Assembly: GCF_016482785.1 (NCBI RefSeq)
Contig: NZ_JAEMXM010000001.1
Location: 558,001-622,000, forward strand
Direction of reading: 5' to 3'
Length of the DNA stretch: 64,000 bases
Origin: Paenibacillus alkalitolerans
Lineage (GTDB): Bacteria > Bacillota > Bacilli > Paenibacillales > YIM-B00363
A model generated the notes under the pieces. It was not told the origin of the DNA. It searched no databases and saw only the letters and a program-made list of their open reading frames with translations. Positions 45,079 through 53,536 of this stretch are shown in pieces (position 1 is the stretch's first letter; every line of letters begins with the position of its first letter). The translations under genes were made by a program, and so were the position numbers.

Positions 45079-45092
45079 TGTAAGCGCTTCAC
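45079..45092. promoter_or_regulatory. Near-consensus cre site in gntR leader
   Basis: TGTAAGCGCTTCAC matches TGWAAGCGYTWNCW at all but one position. It lies between the gntR -10 box and its start codon, where CcpA would act as a roadblock. Confidence 0.4.
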
Positions 45093-45100
45093 CTGCTTGT

Positions 45101-45130
45101 ATTATACTTGCATGCTTGCATGCAAGTCAA
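45101..45130 (-). promoter_or_regulatory. gntR promoter with 22-bp palindromic operator
   Basis: Minus-strand TTGACT (45125-45130) and TATAAT (45101-45106) are 18 bases apart. The spacer is almost filled by the palindrome at 45106-45127, whose arms ACTTGCATGC match at 10 of 11 positions. The regulator encoded just downstream is the obvious ligand, implying autoregulation. Confidence 0.65.
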
Positions 45131-45169
45131 TTCATTTTTCAGGTTGTTGTCATTCATTTTTCAGGTTGT
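45130..45169. repeat. Two tandem 18-base repeats at 22-base period
   Basis: ATTCATTTTTCAGGTTGT occurs at 45130-45147 and again, identically, at 45152-45169, adjoining the gntR -35 box. Helical phasing (about two turns) would allow tandem binding of a protein, but a chance duplication is equally possible. Confidence 0.7.
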
Positions 45170-45202
45170 ACTACAAAAAGTCGGTACTAGGAGGATCGTT
45201 GG

Positions 45203-47020
45203 CTATTGGTACCACTGCGCTTGTAACCGGTACATTTCCGCGTAATATCCGTTTCTTTCGACCAATTCGGCATAGGTTCCCTCTTCTTCGATCCGCCCGT
45301 CTTTCAAGACAATAATGCGATCGGCCAGCTTCGCCACGCCCAGTCTATGAGAGATGAACACTACCGTTTTCCCTTGCGTGACTTGTTCGAATTGCCGGTA
45401 TATTTCCACTTCCGCTTTCGCATCCAGCGATGCTGTCGGTTCATCGAGAATGAGCAGCTCGCTGTCGCGGAAATAAGCACGGGCCACGGCGATTTTTTGC
45501 CATTGGCCTCTGGACAGTTCCGTTCCTCCGAATTCTTTGCCAAGCAGTGTGTCGTATTCCTCGGGAAGTGTTCGGATCATGGCTTCCGCTCCCGATTGCA
45601 AAGCCGCTTTGTGAAGACGCTCCTTGTCTTCAATATTCTCGATCTGCCCTATGCTAATATTTTCTCCGACACTTAGCAGGTGGTACTTGTGGAAATCCTG
45701 AAATATTGCCGTCGTTTTTACTCTCCATGAATTCAAGTCGATTTCGTTCAAATCGATTCCGTCGATCATGACAGTCCCTTTCGTCGGCTTATATAATCCG
45801 AGCAGCAGTTTGACCAGCGTCGATTTTCCGCAGCCGTTATCTCCGATCAAAGCGATTTTTTCGCCCGGCCTGATGTCCAAATCAAGATCCTTCAAAACCA
45901 TATAATCGTTACCGGGGTAAGCAAACCCGACGTTGCAAAATTGTATTCCCAGCTTCAGCGGTTGACCTGCGGGCAGTTCGATTCCCGTTCTTTCCTCTTC
46001 CGGCAAATCTAAATATTCGAAGAAATCCTCGATATACCGCAAATCGTTCTGGACGAGCGCCGTGGTCCACATCATATGGTTCAAATCTCTTTGAAACGAC
46101 TGCACGGCACGAAGAAAAGCGGCCAGCTTGCCGATCGACAGCAGTCCTTTCGTTCCCAAGAGGAACATCCCTATGATGACGAGAGCGAAGGTAAACGTAT
46201 GTCCCGTGGAACTGAAAAGATTCAACCGGTATTCACGCCTTGCCAGTTTCAGCCGTTCCCCGATTAATTGACGATTCAGCAACGTCCACGCTTGCAGCAC
46301 ATGATCCTTCAAACCGTACAGACGCAATTCCGACGCGGTATCCCGCGTAGTCATCATACTTCCCAGATATTGCAGTTGACGGCCGGGCGTCGTTTGTTTG
46401 CGATGCAGCAAATATTTTTCTTTCAACGATCTGACAAGCACGAGTGTGAAAGTCAAGCTGCCTGCGAATAATGCGAGCGGGATTGCCCAGTGAATGAACA
46501 CCAAATAAAATAAAATCGAAACGAGTGAAAACACCTCAGTAATAATATGAAAAATAAAGGACATCGTTGTAAAGAAACGGCGGTCCATCCCCTTGTTCAC
46601 GCGTTTCAACCGATCATAAAATTCTGATTGGTCGAAATCGGCCAATGACAGCCGGTACGCCTTCTGCATGATCTCCCTTTGGCAGCGTTCCTTGACGATT
46701 TCCTGAACATGGCTTGCGATCAGGTCGCCGAAAAATTGCATGAACCGCGATAATAATAAAGCCAGGACGAAAGCGGCCAACCAAACGGTCACTTGCTGAG
46801 ATACGCCTTGTCTCCCGGCGGCGGCATCGCCGACCGCATCGATAAGATTCTGCAGAGAAAATAAAACGGCCAGCGGAATGAATCCTCTTACAGAATTGAT
46901 AGCCATGACGACCGCCATTTCTTTCGGGGACAGCTTGGCGCATAACCTTAACAAGCGAAGCAGCGTGCCAAAGCTTCTCCTGTACACCTGCCATCGGGTA
47001 ATACGTTCTTTACTCGACAA
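45203..47020 (-). CDS. ABC exporter half (membrane domain plus ATPase), degenerate signature
   Basis: About 605 residues: six membrane helices, then an ATPase domain with Walker A GDNGCGKST, Walker B LLILDEPTASLD and H-loop SHRLG. The signature reads LSRGQ instead of LSGGQ. The sequence opens in frame at ATG 47041, but TTG at 47020 behind AAGGAGG (9 bases) is the better start; it overlaps the upstream stop by 11 bases. The pair probably forms a heterodimer in which one composite ATP site is impaired. Related proteins export peptides or lipophilic compounds; the cargo is unknown. Confidence 0.88.
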   Translation of the reverse strand: MSSKERITRWQVYRRSFGTLLRLLRLCAKLSPKEMAVVMAINSVRGFIPLAVLFSLQNLIDAVGDAAAGRQGVSQQVTVWLAAFVLALLLSRFMQFFGDLIASHVQEIVKERCQREIMQKAYRLSLADFDQSEFYDRLKRVNKGMDRRFFTTMSFIFHIITEVFSLVSILFYLVFIHWAIPLALFAGSLTFTLVLVRSLKEKYLLHRKQTTPGRQLQYLGSMMTTRDTASELRLYGLKDHVLQAWTLLNRQLIGERLKLARREYRLNLFSSTGHTFTFALVIIGMFLLGTKGLLSIGKLAAFLRAVQSFQRDLNHMMWTTALVQNDLRYIEDFFEYLDLPEEERTGIELPAGQPLKLGIQFCNVGFAYPGNDYMVLKDLDLDIRPGEKIALIGDNGCGKSTLVKLLLGLYKPTKGTVMIDGIDLNEIDLNSWRVKTTAIFQDFHKYHLLSVGENISIGQIENIEDKERLHKAALQSGAEAMIRTLPEEYDTLLGKEFGGTELSRGQWQKIAVARAYFRDSELLILDEPTASLDAKAEVEIYRQFEQVTQGKTVVFISHRLGVAKLADRIIVLKDGRIEEEGTYAELVERNGYYAEMYRLQAQWYQ

Positions 47021-48893
47021 CCGTACGTCCCTCCTTTGCATTTTCTTCTTGGTACCATTGAGACTGTATCCCGAATAATGCCGCATATTCGCCGTTCAAA
47101 TTTAGCAATTGGTCATGGCTGCCGCTTTCCGCCAACCGTCCGTTCTTCAGAAAGAAAATGCGGTCGGCGAGACGGGCGGAACCCAACCGGTGGGAAACGA
47201 TAAGGACCGTTTTGCCTTCGGATATTTCACTGAACTGTTTGTAAACCTCAAATTCGGAGTAGGCATCGAGCGCGGCGGCAGGTTCGTCAAGAATCAATAG
47301 ACCGGCGTCACGAAAATAGGCGCGGGAGATCGCGACTTTCTGCCATTGGCCTCCCGACAAATCGCGCGACTCCTCGTATTGTTTGCCGAGCAACGTACCG
47401 TATCGATTTGGAAATTGATCGATAACAGGATGTATTCCGCTTTGGCTTGCCGCTTCCTCTACCTTTTCCGCATCGGTAAGCCGCTCCACTTCGCCGAATC
47501 CGATATTTTCTTCAGCTGTCAGCTGGTACCTCACATAATTTTGGAATACCGCCGCGGCCGTCTTCCTCCAGCTTGCAGGATCGATGTCGGCCAAATCGAT
47601 GCCGTCGATCAATATACGTCCTTGGGTTGGTCTGTATAAACCCAACAGCAGTAAACATAACGTGCTTTTGCCGGCGCCATTCTCTCCTGCCAAGGCGATT
47701 CGTTCGCCAGGACGTATATGAAAACTCAATTGTTCCAGAGCGGGTCCAGATTGACCCGGATACGTAAAACTGACGTTATCGAAACGAATGCCTTCTTTCA
47801 AGGGAAATGGAGCAGGAATGCCGTTCTTTTTTTCTTCTTCATCGATCTGCAGAAACTCGGGAACTACTTGAAATTCGAAATAAAACCGGACTAAATCGCT
47901 TAATCTGTATGTTGCTGTGCCCATCACTTGCTGCAAGCGGTCAAGCAAATATAAGGTGGACACCACCGCTCCGAGAGAAGCGGTGCCTTGGACGCCGGCG
48001 AACGCCGCGGCGCCCATCATGACAAACAATAATATTAAATAGGCAGATTCTCCTTTCATCTTAAGAAGCGCCGTACTTTTTCTGGCCTGCCACAGCTCGG
48101 TGATCAAGGTACTAGTATATTGCTGCCATTTGTCGATGATGAACGGCCCGAGTTGAAACAACCGAACCTCTGCGGCGGATTGTCGATTGGTCGCCAGATT
48201 CCGCCAATAGCCCTGTTTTCTCCTTGTCGGAGATTGTTCATAATTAACCTGGACAAAACGCTTATTACTTTTAATATGAAAATAAACAACGGGCACGCAA
48301 CTGAGAACAAAAAATATCGCATAAAACACGCCAAGCCGGTATATGGCATAAAAAATAACGATTAACTGCATGAACGCCCCGATCGCTGCGCCGATTCCTT
48401 CCAACACCCGCACCAATTGCCCCTGAACTCTTATGGTGCGTTCCAGATTATTGTAGAAGGCATTGCTTTCGAAGGATTCCAATCGCAATTGCATCGACTT
48501 GAGAAACGTTTGACGGTTCATGACGATGGAAGCCTTTTCATTCAAATGTGCCGCCAAATACGGCCGGATGGCGGAAGCAAATTGTTGGAACAAAATCGCT
48601 CCGACTAGAGTGGCTATTAAAGGGAGAAAATGAACTGCCACCCTAGAAAACGAATCGGACCAACCGGCAAAGACGGTGATTTCATCGATGAATCGGGTGA
48701 TCGCCCATAACTCAGCCAGCCAGGTAAGTCCGCCGAACACGCTTAGCAGCAGAAGAGCAAGCGTCAGTGTCGAAGACGCGCCGATCAGTATACCGCCGAT
48801 ATAACGTGTAATTGAATAGATTTTTTGCGATTCATTGGAGACCTCTTTCCAATTTTGAAGTTTCAATGCTTGTATCACCCTTCTTGATTGCAT
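47010..48893 (-). CDS. ABC exporter half, partner of the following gene
   Basis: 627 residues with six membrane helices and a canonical ATPase domain: Walker A AGENGAGKST, signature LSGGQ, Walker B LLILDEPAAALD. The start is uncertain: ATG at 48893 has no clear ribosome site and GTG/TTG codons follow within ten residues. A 20-bp hairpin stands 25 bases upstream, so expression may be controlled in the leader. Confidence 0.88.
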   Translation of the reverse strand: MQSRRVIQALKLQNWKEVSNESQKIYSITRYIGGILIGASSTLTLALLLLSVFGGLTWLAELWAITRFIDEITVFAGWSDSFSRVAVHFLPLIATLVGAILFQQFASAIRPYLAAHLNEKASIVMNRQTFLKSMQLRLESFESNAFYNNLERTIRVQGQLVRVLEGIGAAIGAFMQLIVIFYAIYRLGVFYAIFFVLSCVPVVYFHIKSNKRFVQVNYEQSPTRRKQGYWRNLATNRQSAAEVRLFQLGPFIIDKWQQYTSTLITELWQARKSTALLKMKGESAYLILLFVMMGAAAFAGVQGTASLGAVVSTLYLLDRLQQVMGTATYRLSDLVRFYFEFQVVPEFLQIDEEEKKNGIPAPFPLKEGIRFDNVSFTYPGQSGPALEQLSFHIRPGERIALAGENGAGKSTLCLLLLGLYRPTQGRILIDGIDLADIDPASWRKTAAAVFQNYVRYQLTAEENIGFGEVERLTDAEKVEEAASQSGIHPVIDQFPNRYGTLLGKQYEESRDLSGGQWQKVAISRAYFRDAGLLILDEPAAALDAYSEFEVYKQFSEISEGKTVLIVSHRLGSARLADRIFFLKNGRLAESGSHDQLLNLNGEYAALFGIQSQWYQEENAKEGRTVVE

Positions 48894-48917
48894 CGGCTAA
48901 TTGAAATACACCTTTAT

Positions 48918-48964
48918 ACGAAAGATAAGTCCCTCTAAATGTTATAGAGGGACTTATCTTTCGT
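48918..48964. repeat. Perfect 20-bp inverted repeat with 7-base loop
   Basis: ACGAAAGATAAGTCCCTCTA (48918-48937) pairs without mismatch to 48945-48964. Neither side has a T tract, so a simple terminator is not assured. It lies in the 202-base gap between the A+T-rich island and the exporter pair and may be a leader structure, a processing site or the footprint of a small palindromic element. Confidence 0.85.
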
Positions 48965-49095
48965 TGGCCGTCATCGGAATCAGCTTTTGTAATTATATTA
49001 ACGTTGTTTTCCAATTATTGTATAGGTGTAAAACTTTAATTCATAGGGCTAATGCGGCTTTTCCGACCGGTGAGCCGGTGTGCAGCTTTTCTCTT

Positions 49096-50703
49096 TTAAT
49101 GAACCTTCGATTGACAATCTTCTTCTGCTGCTTTAAGTAATTGCATATCAAGATCAGTAAATATTTTTATATCTATTCTCAGGGCAGTTAAAATCTTAAA
49201 TGGATCAACATAAGAATCTGATGATTTACCTAGGATAAAAGAAGGAGTCCTTCTTACTATAATACCGTTTATATAACATTGTAGTGCTATATTAGTATGT
49301 CCAATGAATTTTTTTACCCAAGGCGCTCCATATTGCCAACATTTGGGGCTATCTACCCAAGTATTTGCATACTTATCCATCGACCATTCGCTACCCATAG
49401 CAAATTGATCCCCCATTAGAACATCTCGTTGAGTTCTTAATGGGCTATTTGCAAATATTTTGGGACTTAAATTCACTTCATTTGCTATCAATTTCCAATT
49501 CCATTTTGTTTCATCAACAACCACCTCATGATCAGGTCTCATTCTTACAACAATGTCGTATTTATTACCTGATTGTTTCATTAACTGATGACAAGACCAT
49601 ATTTTATAATGCATTTTAACTGAATTATCCCAATCCTCAAATAAAGGATCTTGCTCATTTTCAACAACTACATAGTTTGTATCATAAACTTGTTGCAATT
49701 CATCCTTTCTTACAATAGTACTATCTTTTACTAGAGAGATAAGTGTGGGGTATTTTCTGCATATTTCTTCATAACCTTCATTTACTAACGCACTTTGATA
49801 AGCAACCAGGAATTTTCCTGTAAATACCCTTGAAGCCCTATTACCGCTACTAGGCTCAGTCCTTCCAACCGCTTCCCAAACATGAACAAATAAATCAATA
49901 TTTGCACCCTTCATGAAGGTCTTTTTCCAGGACAAAAAGGCATCTTTCCAACCTCTAAGCTGCCCTGATATGCAAAGGGCTACTCGCGGTATATTATCAT
50001 TATCATTGTTATTTATTCGAGAAAACTCCCTACTTATTTTTACAAACTCAATAATATTTTTTTTCATTTTCGGCCAAATTAAGTCAGCAAGTATTTTTTG
50101 AGCCTCCTGCCTATCATTCAAAGAATCAGGTAAAGTCATATTAATAGCTCGATAGATTTGCATTTCAATAACATCATGGGGTATTACTGGTAATAGATTA
50201 GCCTTTGCAATCTCATTAATAAGATGAACATATAAAACAGCTCTAGGTTCAGCCCAAAAATTTAAGTCTTCAATAGCTGTCCTAACAAGTATACTAATAT
50301 TCTCTTTTGCTTTCATTGCTAGAAGATAATCCCTTACGTGGAAGCAAGAAAAGTGCTTCTTTAATATATCTTTTAAAACATTATCGTTTAACTCGATTCC
50401 TTCATATTTTAACTCTCCACATACATAAAGCAGGTTAACAATCCCTGCACGACCAAGTCGATTATTTTTTCGTCCCATCTCCAGCATTTCTGCTATCGGC
50501 ATTAAGAGATATCTTCGATATTTAGATTTAAAATCATTTTCGTGTTGTACATCGCGTCGAAAACCTTCCAGAATAAATGGAAGTTGTGCTGGTTCTGACC
50601 TTTTATCAGATTCTAATTCGAATAATATTGAAGTATTTTCATTTATAGTTAGCTGATAATTATCATTCTGACTATTCCATAGATCTTCTATAAGTTTCTT
50701 CAT
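49096..50703 (-). CDS. Glycosyltransferase-like protein of surface polysaccharide type
   Basis: 535 residues in strongly A+T-rich DNA. The N-terminal half is helical and unrecognised. The C-terminal half (from about 255) has RVALCISGQLRGWKDAF, DLFVHVWE, and YDIVVRMRPDHEV, a pattern I associate with a poorly characterised group of polysaccharide glycosyltransferases. The ATG at 50703 overlaps the upstream stop (ATGA). Last gene of the 49.1-53.5 kb block. The donor and acceptor are unknown. Confidence 0.6.
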   Translation of the reverse strand: MKKLIEDLWNSQNDNYQLTINENTSILFELESDKRSEPAQLPFILEGFRRDVQHENDFKSKYRRYLLMPIAEMLEMGRKNNRLGRAGIVNLLYVCGELKYEGIELNDNVLKDILKKHFSCFHVRDYLLAMKAKENISILVRTAIEDLNFWAEPRAVLYVHLINEIAKANLLPVIPHDVIEMQIYRAINMTLPDSLNDRQEAQKILADLIWPKMKKNIIEFVKISREFSRINNNDNDNIPRVALCISGQLRGWKDAFLSWKKTFMKGANIDLFVHVWEAVGRTEPSSGNRASRVFTGKFLVAYQSALVNEGYEEICRKYPTLISLVKDSTIVRKDELQQVYDTNYVVVENEQDPLFEDWDNSVKMHYKIWSCHQLMKQSGNKYDIVVRMRPDHEVVVDETKWNWKLIANEVNLSPKIFANSPLRTQRDVLMGDQFAMGSEWSMDKYANTWVDSPKCWQYGAPWVKKFIGHTNIALQCYINGIIVRRTPSFILGKSSDSYVDPFKILTALRIDIKIFTDLDMQLLKAAEEDCQSKVH

Positions 50704-51437
50704 TTTTTTATTAACCTTCGTTGTTCTAAATTTGTAGCAATACATTTTTCATACTCTTCAGGTGTTCCACAAATTATTACTTCATTTTCATTTATTACGG
50801 AATAACGTATATCAAGCCCAATATTAATTAAAACATTATATAATGGCGCTATAAAATATTCGTCTTTTATTTTCATATTATTTTTTTCAAAATAGTAGTA
50901 TGCTTGGTCAAATAATGCTTTCTCTTTAAAATAATATAATCCGTCACAACATAAATTTGATATTTTTTCCTTTTCAGCTGTTTCTATTACCGAATTATTT
51001 ATTCCTGACCTAACATATGACCAATTTTCCCCTTCTCCTATAAAAACTTCCAAATATCCGTCACATTCTTCTATCCACTGAGGTTTCTCAAAATTCAAGA
51101 GAAAAGTATCAATATTAAATATGAATACTTCTTCTTGTCTATTTATGTCATGTAAACCTAGAAATACGGTTTCTGCTTGACCGTTTGTTTCCTTTTCAAA
51201 TACTTTAACAGTATAATTTTTGATTCCAAGTCGGTTTACTTCATTTGTAACAAACTCTTCGGCATTATAATCATTTCTTGTAAGAAACAAGAACTCTTCG
51301 TCGGAAAAATACTTTTCGAACGAAAGTATTGCATGTGAGAACACCGTTCTATCTTGTATAGGCAACATAAATTTGGGAATATTGTATCCCGCAGTAAAGA
51401 AACGAGAACTTTTACCAACCATAGGTATTACTATCAT
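50700..51437 (-). CDS. Sugar-phosphate-type nucleotidyltransferase, capsule class
   Basis: 245 residues with the N-terminal nucleotide-binding signature MIVIPMVGKSSRF and PKFMLPI (Lys that contacts phosphate), and FNIDTFLL at the metal site. The family makes NDP-sugars or NDP-polyols; close capsule-locus relatives include a cytidylyltransferase in phosphoramidate synthesis. ATG at 51437 follows GGGAGG 7 bases away. Confidence 0.8.
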   Translation of the reverse strand: MIVIPMVGKSSRFFTAGYNIPKFMLPIQDRTVFSHAILSFEKYFSDEEFLFLTRNDYNAEEFVTNEVNRLGIKNYTVKVFEKETNGQAETVFLGLHDINRQEEVFIFNIDTFLLNFEKPQWIEECDGYLEVFIGEGENWSYVRSGINNSVIETAEKEKISNLCCDGLYYFKEKALFDQAYYYFEKNNMKIKDEYFIAPLYNVLINIGLDIRYSVINENEVIICGTPEEYEKCIATNLEQRRLIKK

Positions 51438-51527
51438 AGTATATCCTCCCAATATATGATCGCACTGTGGCTCTCCACTCGGGCTTTACCCTCCCACTTC
51501 ACGCTGCCTATGCCCTTACATTTTTCA

Positions 51528-53105
51528 TTACAGGAATTGCTCCTCAAATAACAGGAACAGTCTTATAGCGTTTGAGAGTAAGGCTCTCTGACGTATTGGA
51601 TTATCTGAATGTAAAGGCAGCATGGATATAAATAGGAGAATTGTGATTGGCATTATTTGGTTAATCGTTATGTGATTTTTCATAAACCTTTGTTTCGAAA
51701 ACTGCTTTTGAATATCTAAAACACGGTTCTTTTGATAGAATTTCAAATCCATTTCGTAATCGTTATTTATTTTAAAATCCATTGCACCAGCAATAATATA
51801 ATCGTAAAGTCCTATAACAGAATGGGTAAGTTTGGCAATGTCATATCTTAAATCTCCATAGATCGAGAATTGTTTGTCCGACATTCCTCTAGGATCAATC
51901 ACTTTAATTTGATCATCCCTACTACTATATAGAATATTACTAAAACAAAAGTCTCCATGTAAAACCGCTGGTATAATTGAATCTTTCTTAGAAGTCTGGA
52001 TACATTCTTCTGCTATTTTAAGTATAGAGAGACAAGCTTGACCATTAAGAATCAACTCCTTTTGTAGATCAAACCCCGTACTTCTACTGAATTCTTCAAG
52101 CCTCGAGTATGTTTTCTCTTCAAATAGATTCTCTGCCATTTTTTTCAATTGAATAATGTTTATACTTTTTTCTTCAATTGGTTTTTCTATTTTATTTTCA
52201 CAAAGCTCAAAAAAAGTGTTGCAGTGAGAAAATATTCGCTCCCAATAAACGACATTATTCTCACCATAAACATACAACTCATTTAAAGGAGTTAAGGGTA
52301 AATATTCCAAGATATAGTAAGGTTTCATTTCACAGTATCCATATTCATATACTTGAGGTGTATATGTTTTTATTTCCCATGGTATATTCCGATACCACTC
52401 GTATTCTGCCTTTATTTTTTTAGTTTTAGTTCCTGTTTTCTTTACATACCCTTGTGATATGTCTAGTGAATTAAAACTTCGTTCTGTAGTTTTCTTAGCA
52501 CGAGTATTAAAGTATGTATTCAAATGTCCCAAATCGTACCAAGTGATAATATGTTCTTTCGTCATTGGATTTAACGTTTCATATTCACGAATCGCTCTTA
52601 TAAAATCCCCATTTGCCGTTTCTAGTGATTGTACCAGTAATTTAATATTTGAAAATGAAAAATAACCGCACCATACTAGATCCTTCTCGAAGCTTTCTCC
52701 CCCCACAAATTCCCAGTCATACTCATGCTTAGTAGATGAAATGCCAATTGTATTCAATGATTCCGGGATATTTTCAATTAATGTATCACCATGCAAAACC
52801 TTTATCGCTTCATTAAAACTTCCCTTTCTGTTAATTACATAAAGCAATGAATCTGCCAAGCTAATTCCTTCCGGCACAAAAATAATATCTACTTTTAATT
52901 GTTCTAGCCTATGCAGGTCTTGTTCCAATATCTTATAGTTTTGTGGAAGAGATATTACTACGTCTTCGTCAATAGATTTTCTTATTATTGATATTTGTAA
53001 TTCATATAATCTCTTATTTTCTATTGGCAGCATACATGGGGGTAATGATCCAAATTCTGCTTTCAATTCCTGATTAATATAATCACCTGATAATATAATT
53101 ATCAT
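51528..53105 (-). CDS. Fusion of nucleotidyltransferase-like domain and APH/choline-kinase-like domain
   Basis: 525 residues. The first ~215 resemble a sugar nucleotidyltransferase (LPPCMLPIENKRLYE, VLHGDTLIE) but lack a clear GxGxR loop. The C-terminal half is a phosphotransferase of the aminoglycoside/choline-kinase fold: catalytic motif HGDFCFSN and metal Asp in VIDPRG. Such fusions occur in capsule loci, where kinase and cytidylyltransferase activate a small modifier such as choline. It overlaps the HAD gene stop (ATGA). Confidence 0.7.
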   Translation of the reverse strand: MIIILSGDYINQELKAEFGSLPPCMLPIENKRLYELQISIIRKSIDEDVVISLPQNYKILEQDLHRLEQLKVDIIFVPEGISLADSLLYVINRKGSFNEAIKVLHGDTLIENIPESLNTIGISSTKHEYDWEFVGGESFEKDLVWCGYFSFSNIKLLVQSLETANGDFIRAIREYETLNPMTKEHIITWYDLGHLNTYFNTRAKKTTERSFNSLDISQGYVKKTGTKTKKIKAEYEWYRNIPWEIKTYTPQVYEYGYCEMKPYYILEYLPLTPLNELYVYGENNVVYWERIFSHCNTFFELCENKIEKPIEEKSINIIQLKKMAENLFEEKTYSRLEEFSRSTGFDLQKELILNGQACLSILKIAEECIQTSKKDSIIPAVLHGDFCFSNILYSSRDDQIKVIDPRGMSDKQFSIYGDLRYDIAKLTHSVIGLYDYIIAGAMDFKINNDYEMDLKFYQKNRVLDIQKQFSKQRFMKNHITINQIMPITILLFISMLPLHSDNPIRQRALLSNAIRLFLLFEEQFL

Positions 53106-53479
53106 TTATTTTTTTCCTTCTGTAATAACTCAATTATTTGATGATAATCCATACTTACAAACTCTGAAGGACGAATTGCTTTATCATCAATATAAAATCC
53201 ATCATAACCACACCACGGTTTACCTACATATATTTCATCATAAGGTACTTGATTTGACTGTAACCAACTAATAATTACTGGTAATGTATTTGCATTTATT
53301 TTACCAACATTACCTTCATATGTTCTTACATTTCGACTAGTACATATAACAATCACAAAACCATCTCTTTTATAGTGACGAAGTTTTTCAATAACTGTTT
53401 GATTTGGTAATGATTCGTTATAATTACCATGTTTAGTTGTGCAAATGGTATCATCTAAATCTACAATAAGACGTTTCAT
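53102..53479 (-). CDS. HAD-family phosphatase of capsule-locus type
   Basis: 125 residues: motif I VDLDDTICT (two Asp), motif II ICTSRN, and a late IDDKAIRP acidic motif, with no cap domain. Small HAD proteins of this kind neighbour capsule nucleotidyltransferases in many bacteria. First gene of the four-gene overlapping block; AAAGGCGG precedes the ATG. Confidence 0.85.
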   Translation of the reverse strand: MKRLIVDLDDTICTTKHGNYNESLPNQTVIEKLRHYKRDGFVIVICTSRNVRTYEGNVGKINANTLPVIISWLQSNQVPYDEIYVGKPWCGYDGFYIDDKAIRPSEFVSMDYHQIIELLQKEKNK

Positions 53480-53536
53480 ATGATTACCGCCTTTTTTTCG
53501 CGATATGATATATTTGCAATTATTTCTTAAAGACTC

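Noticed and set aside
48832-49014. 60-residue minus-strand frame upstream of the exporter, considered as a precursor peptide
   Set aside because: It begins at a TTG without a ribosome site, is read through the perfect hairpin, and overlaps the exporter start in another frame. No peptide-modifying enzymes are adjacent.
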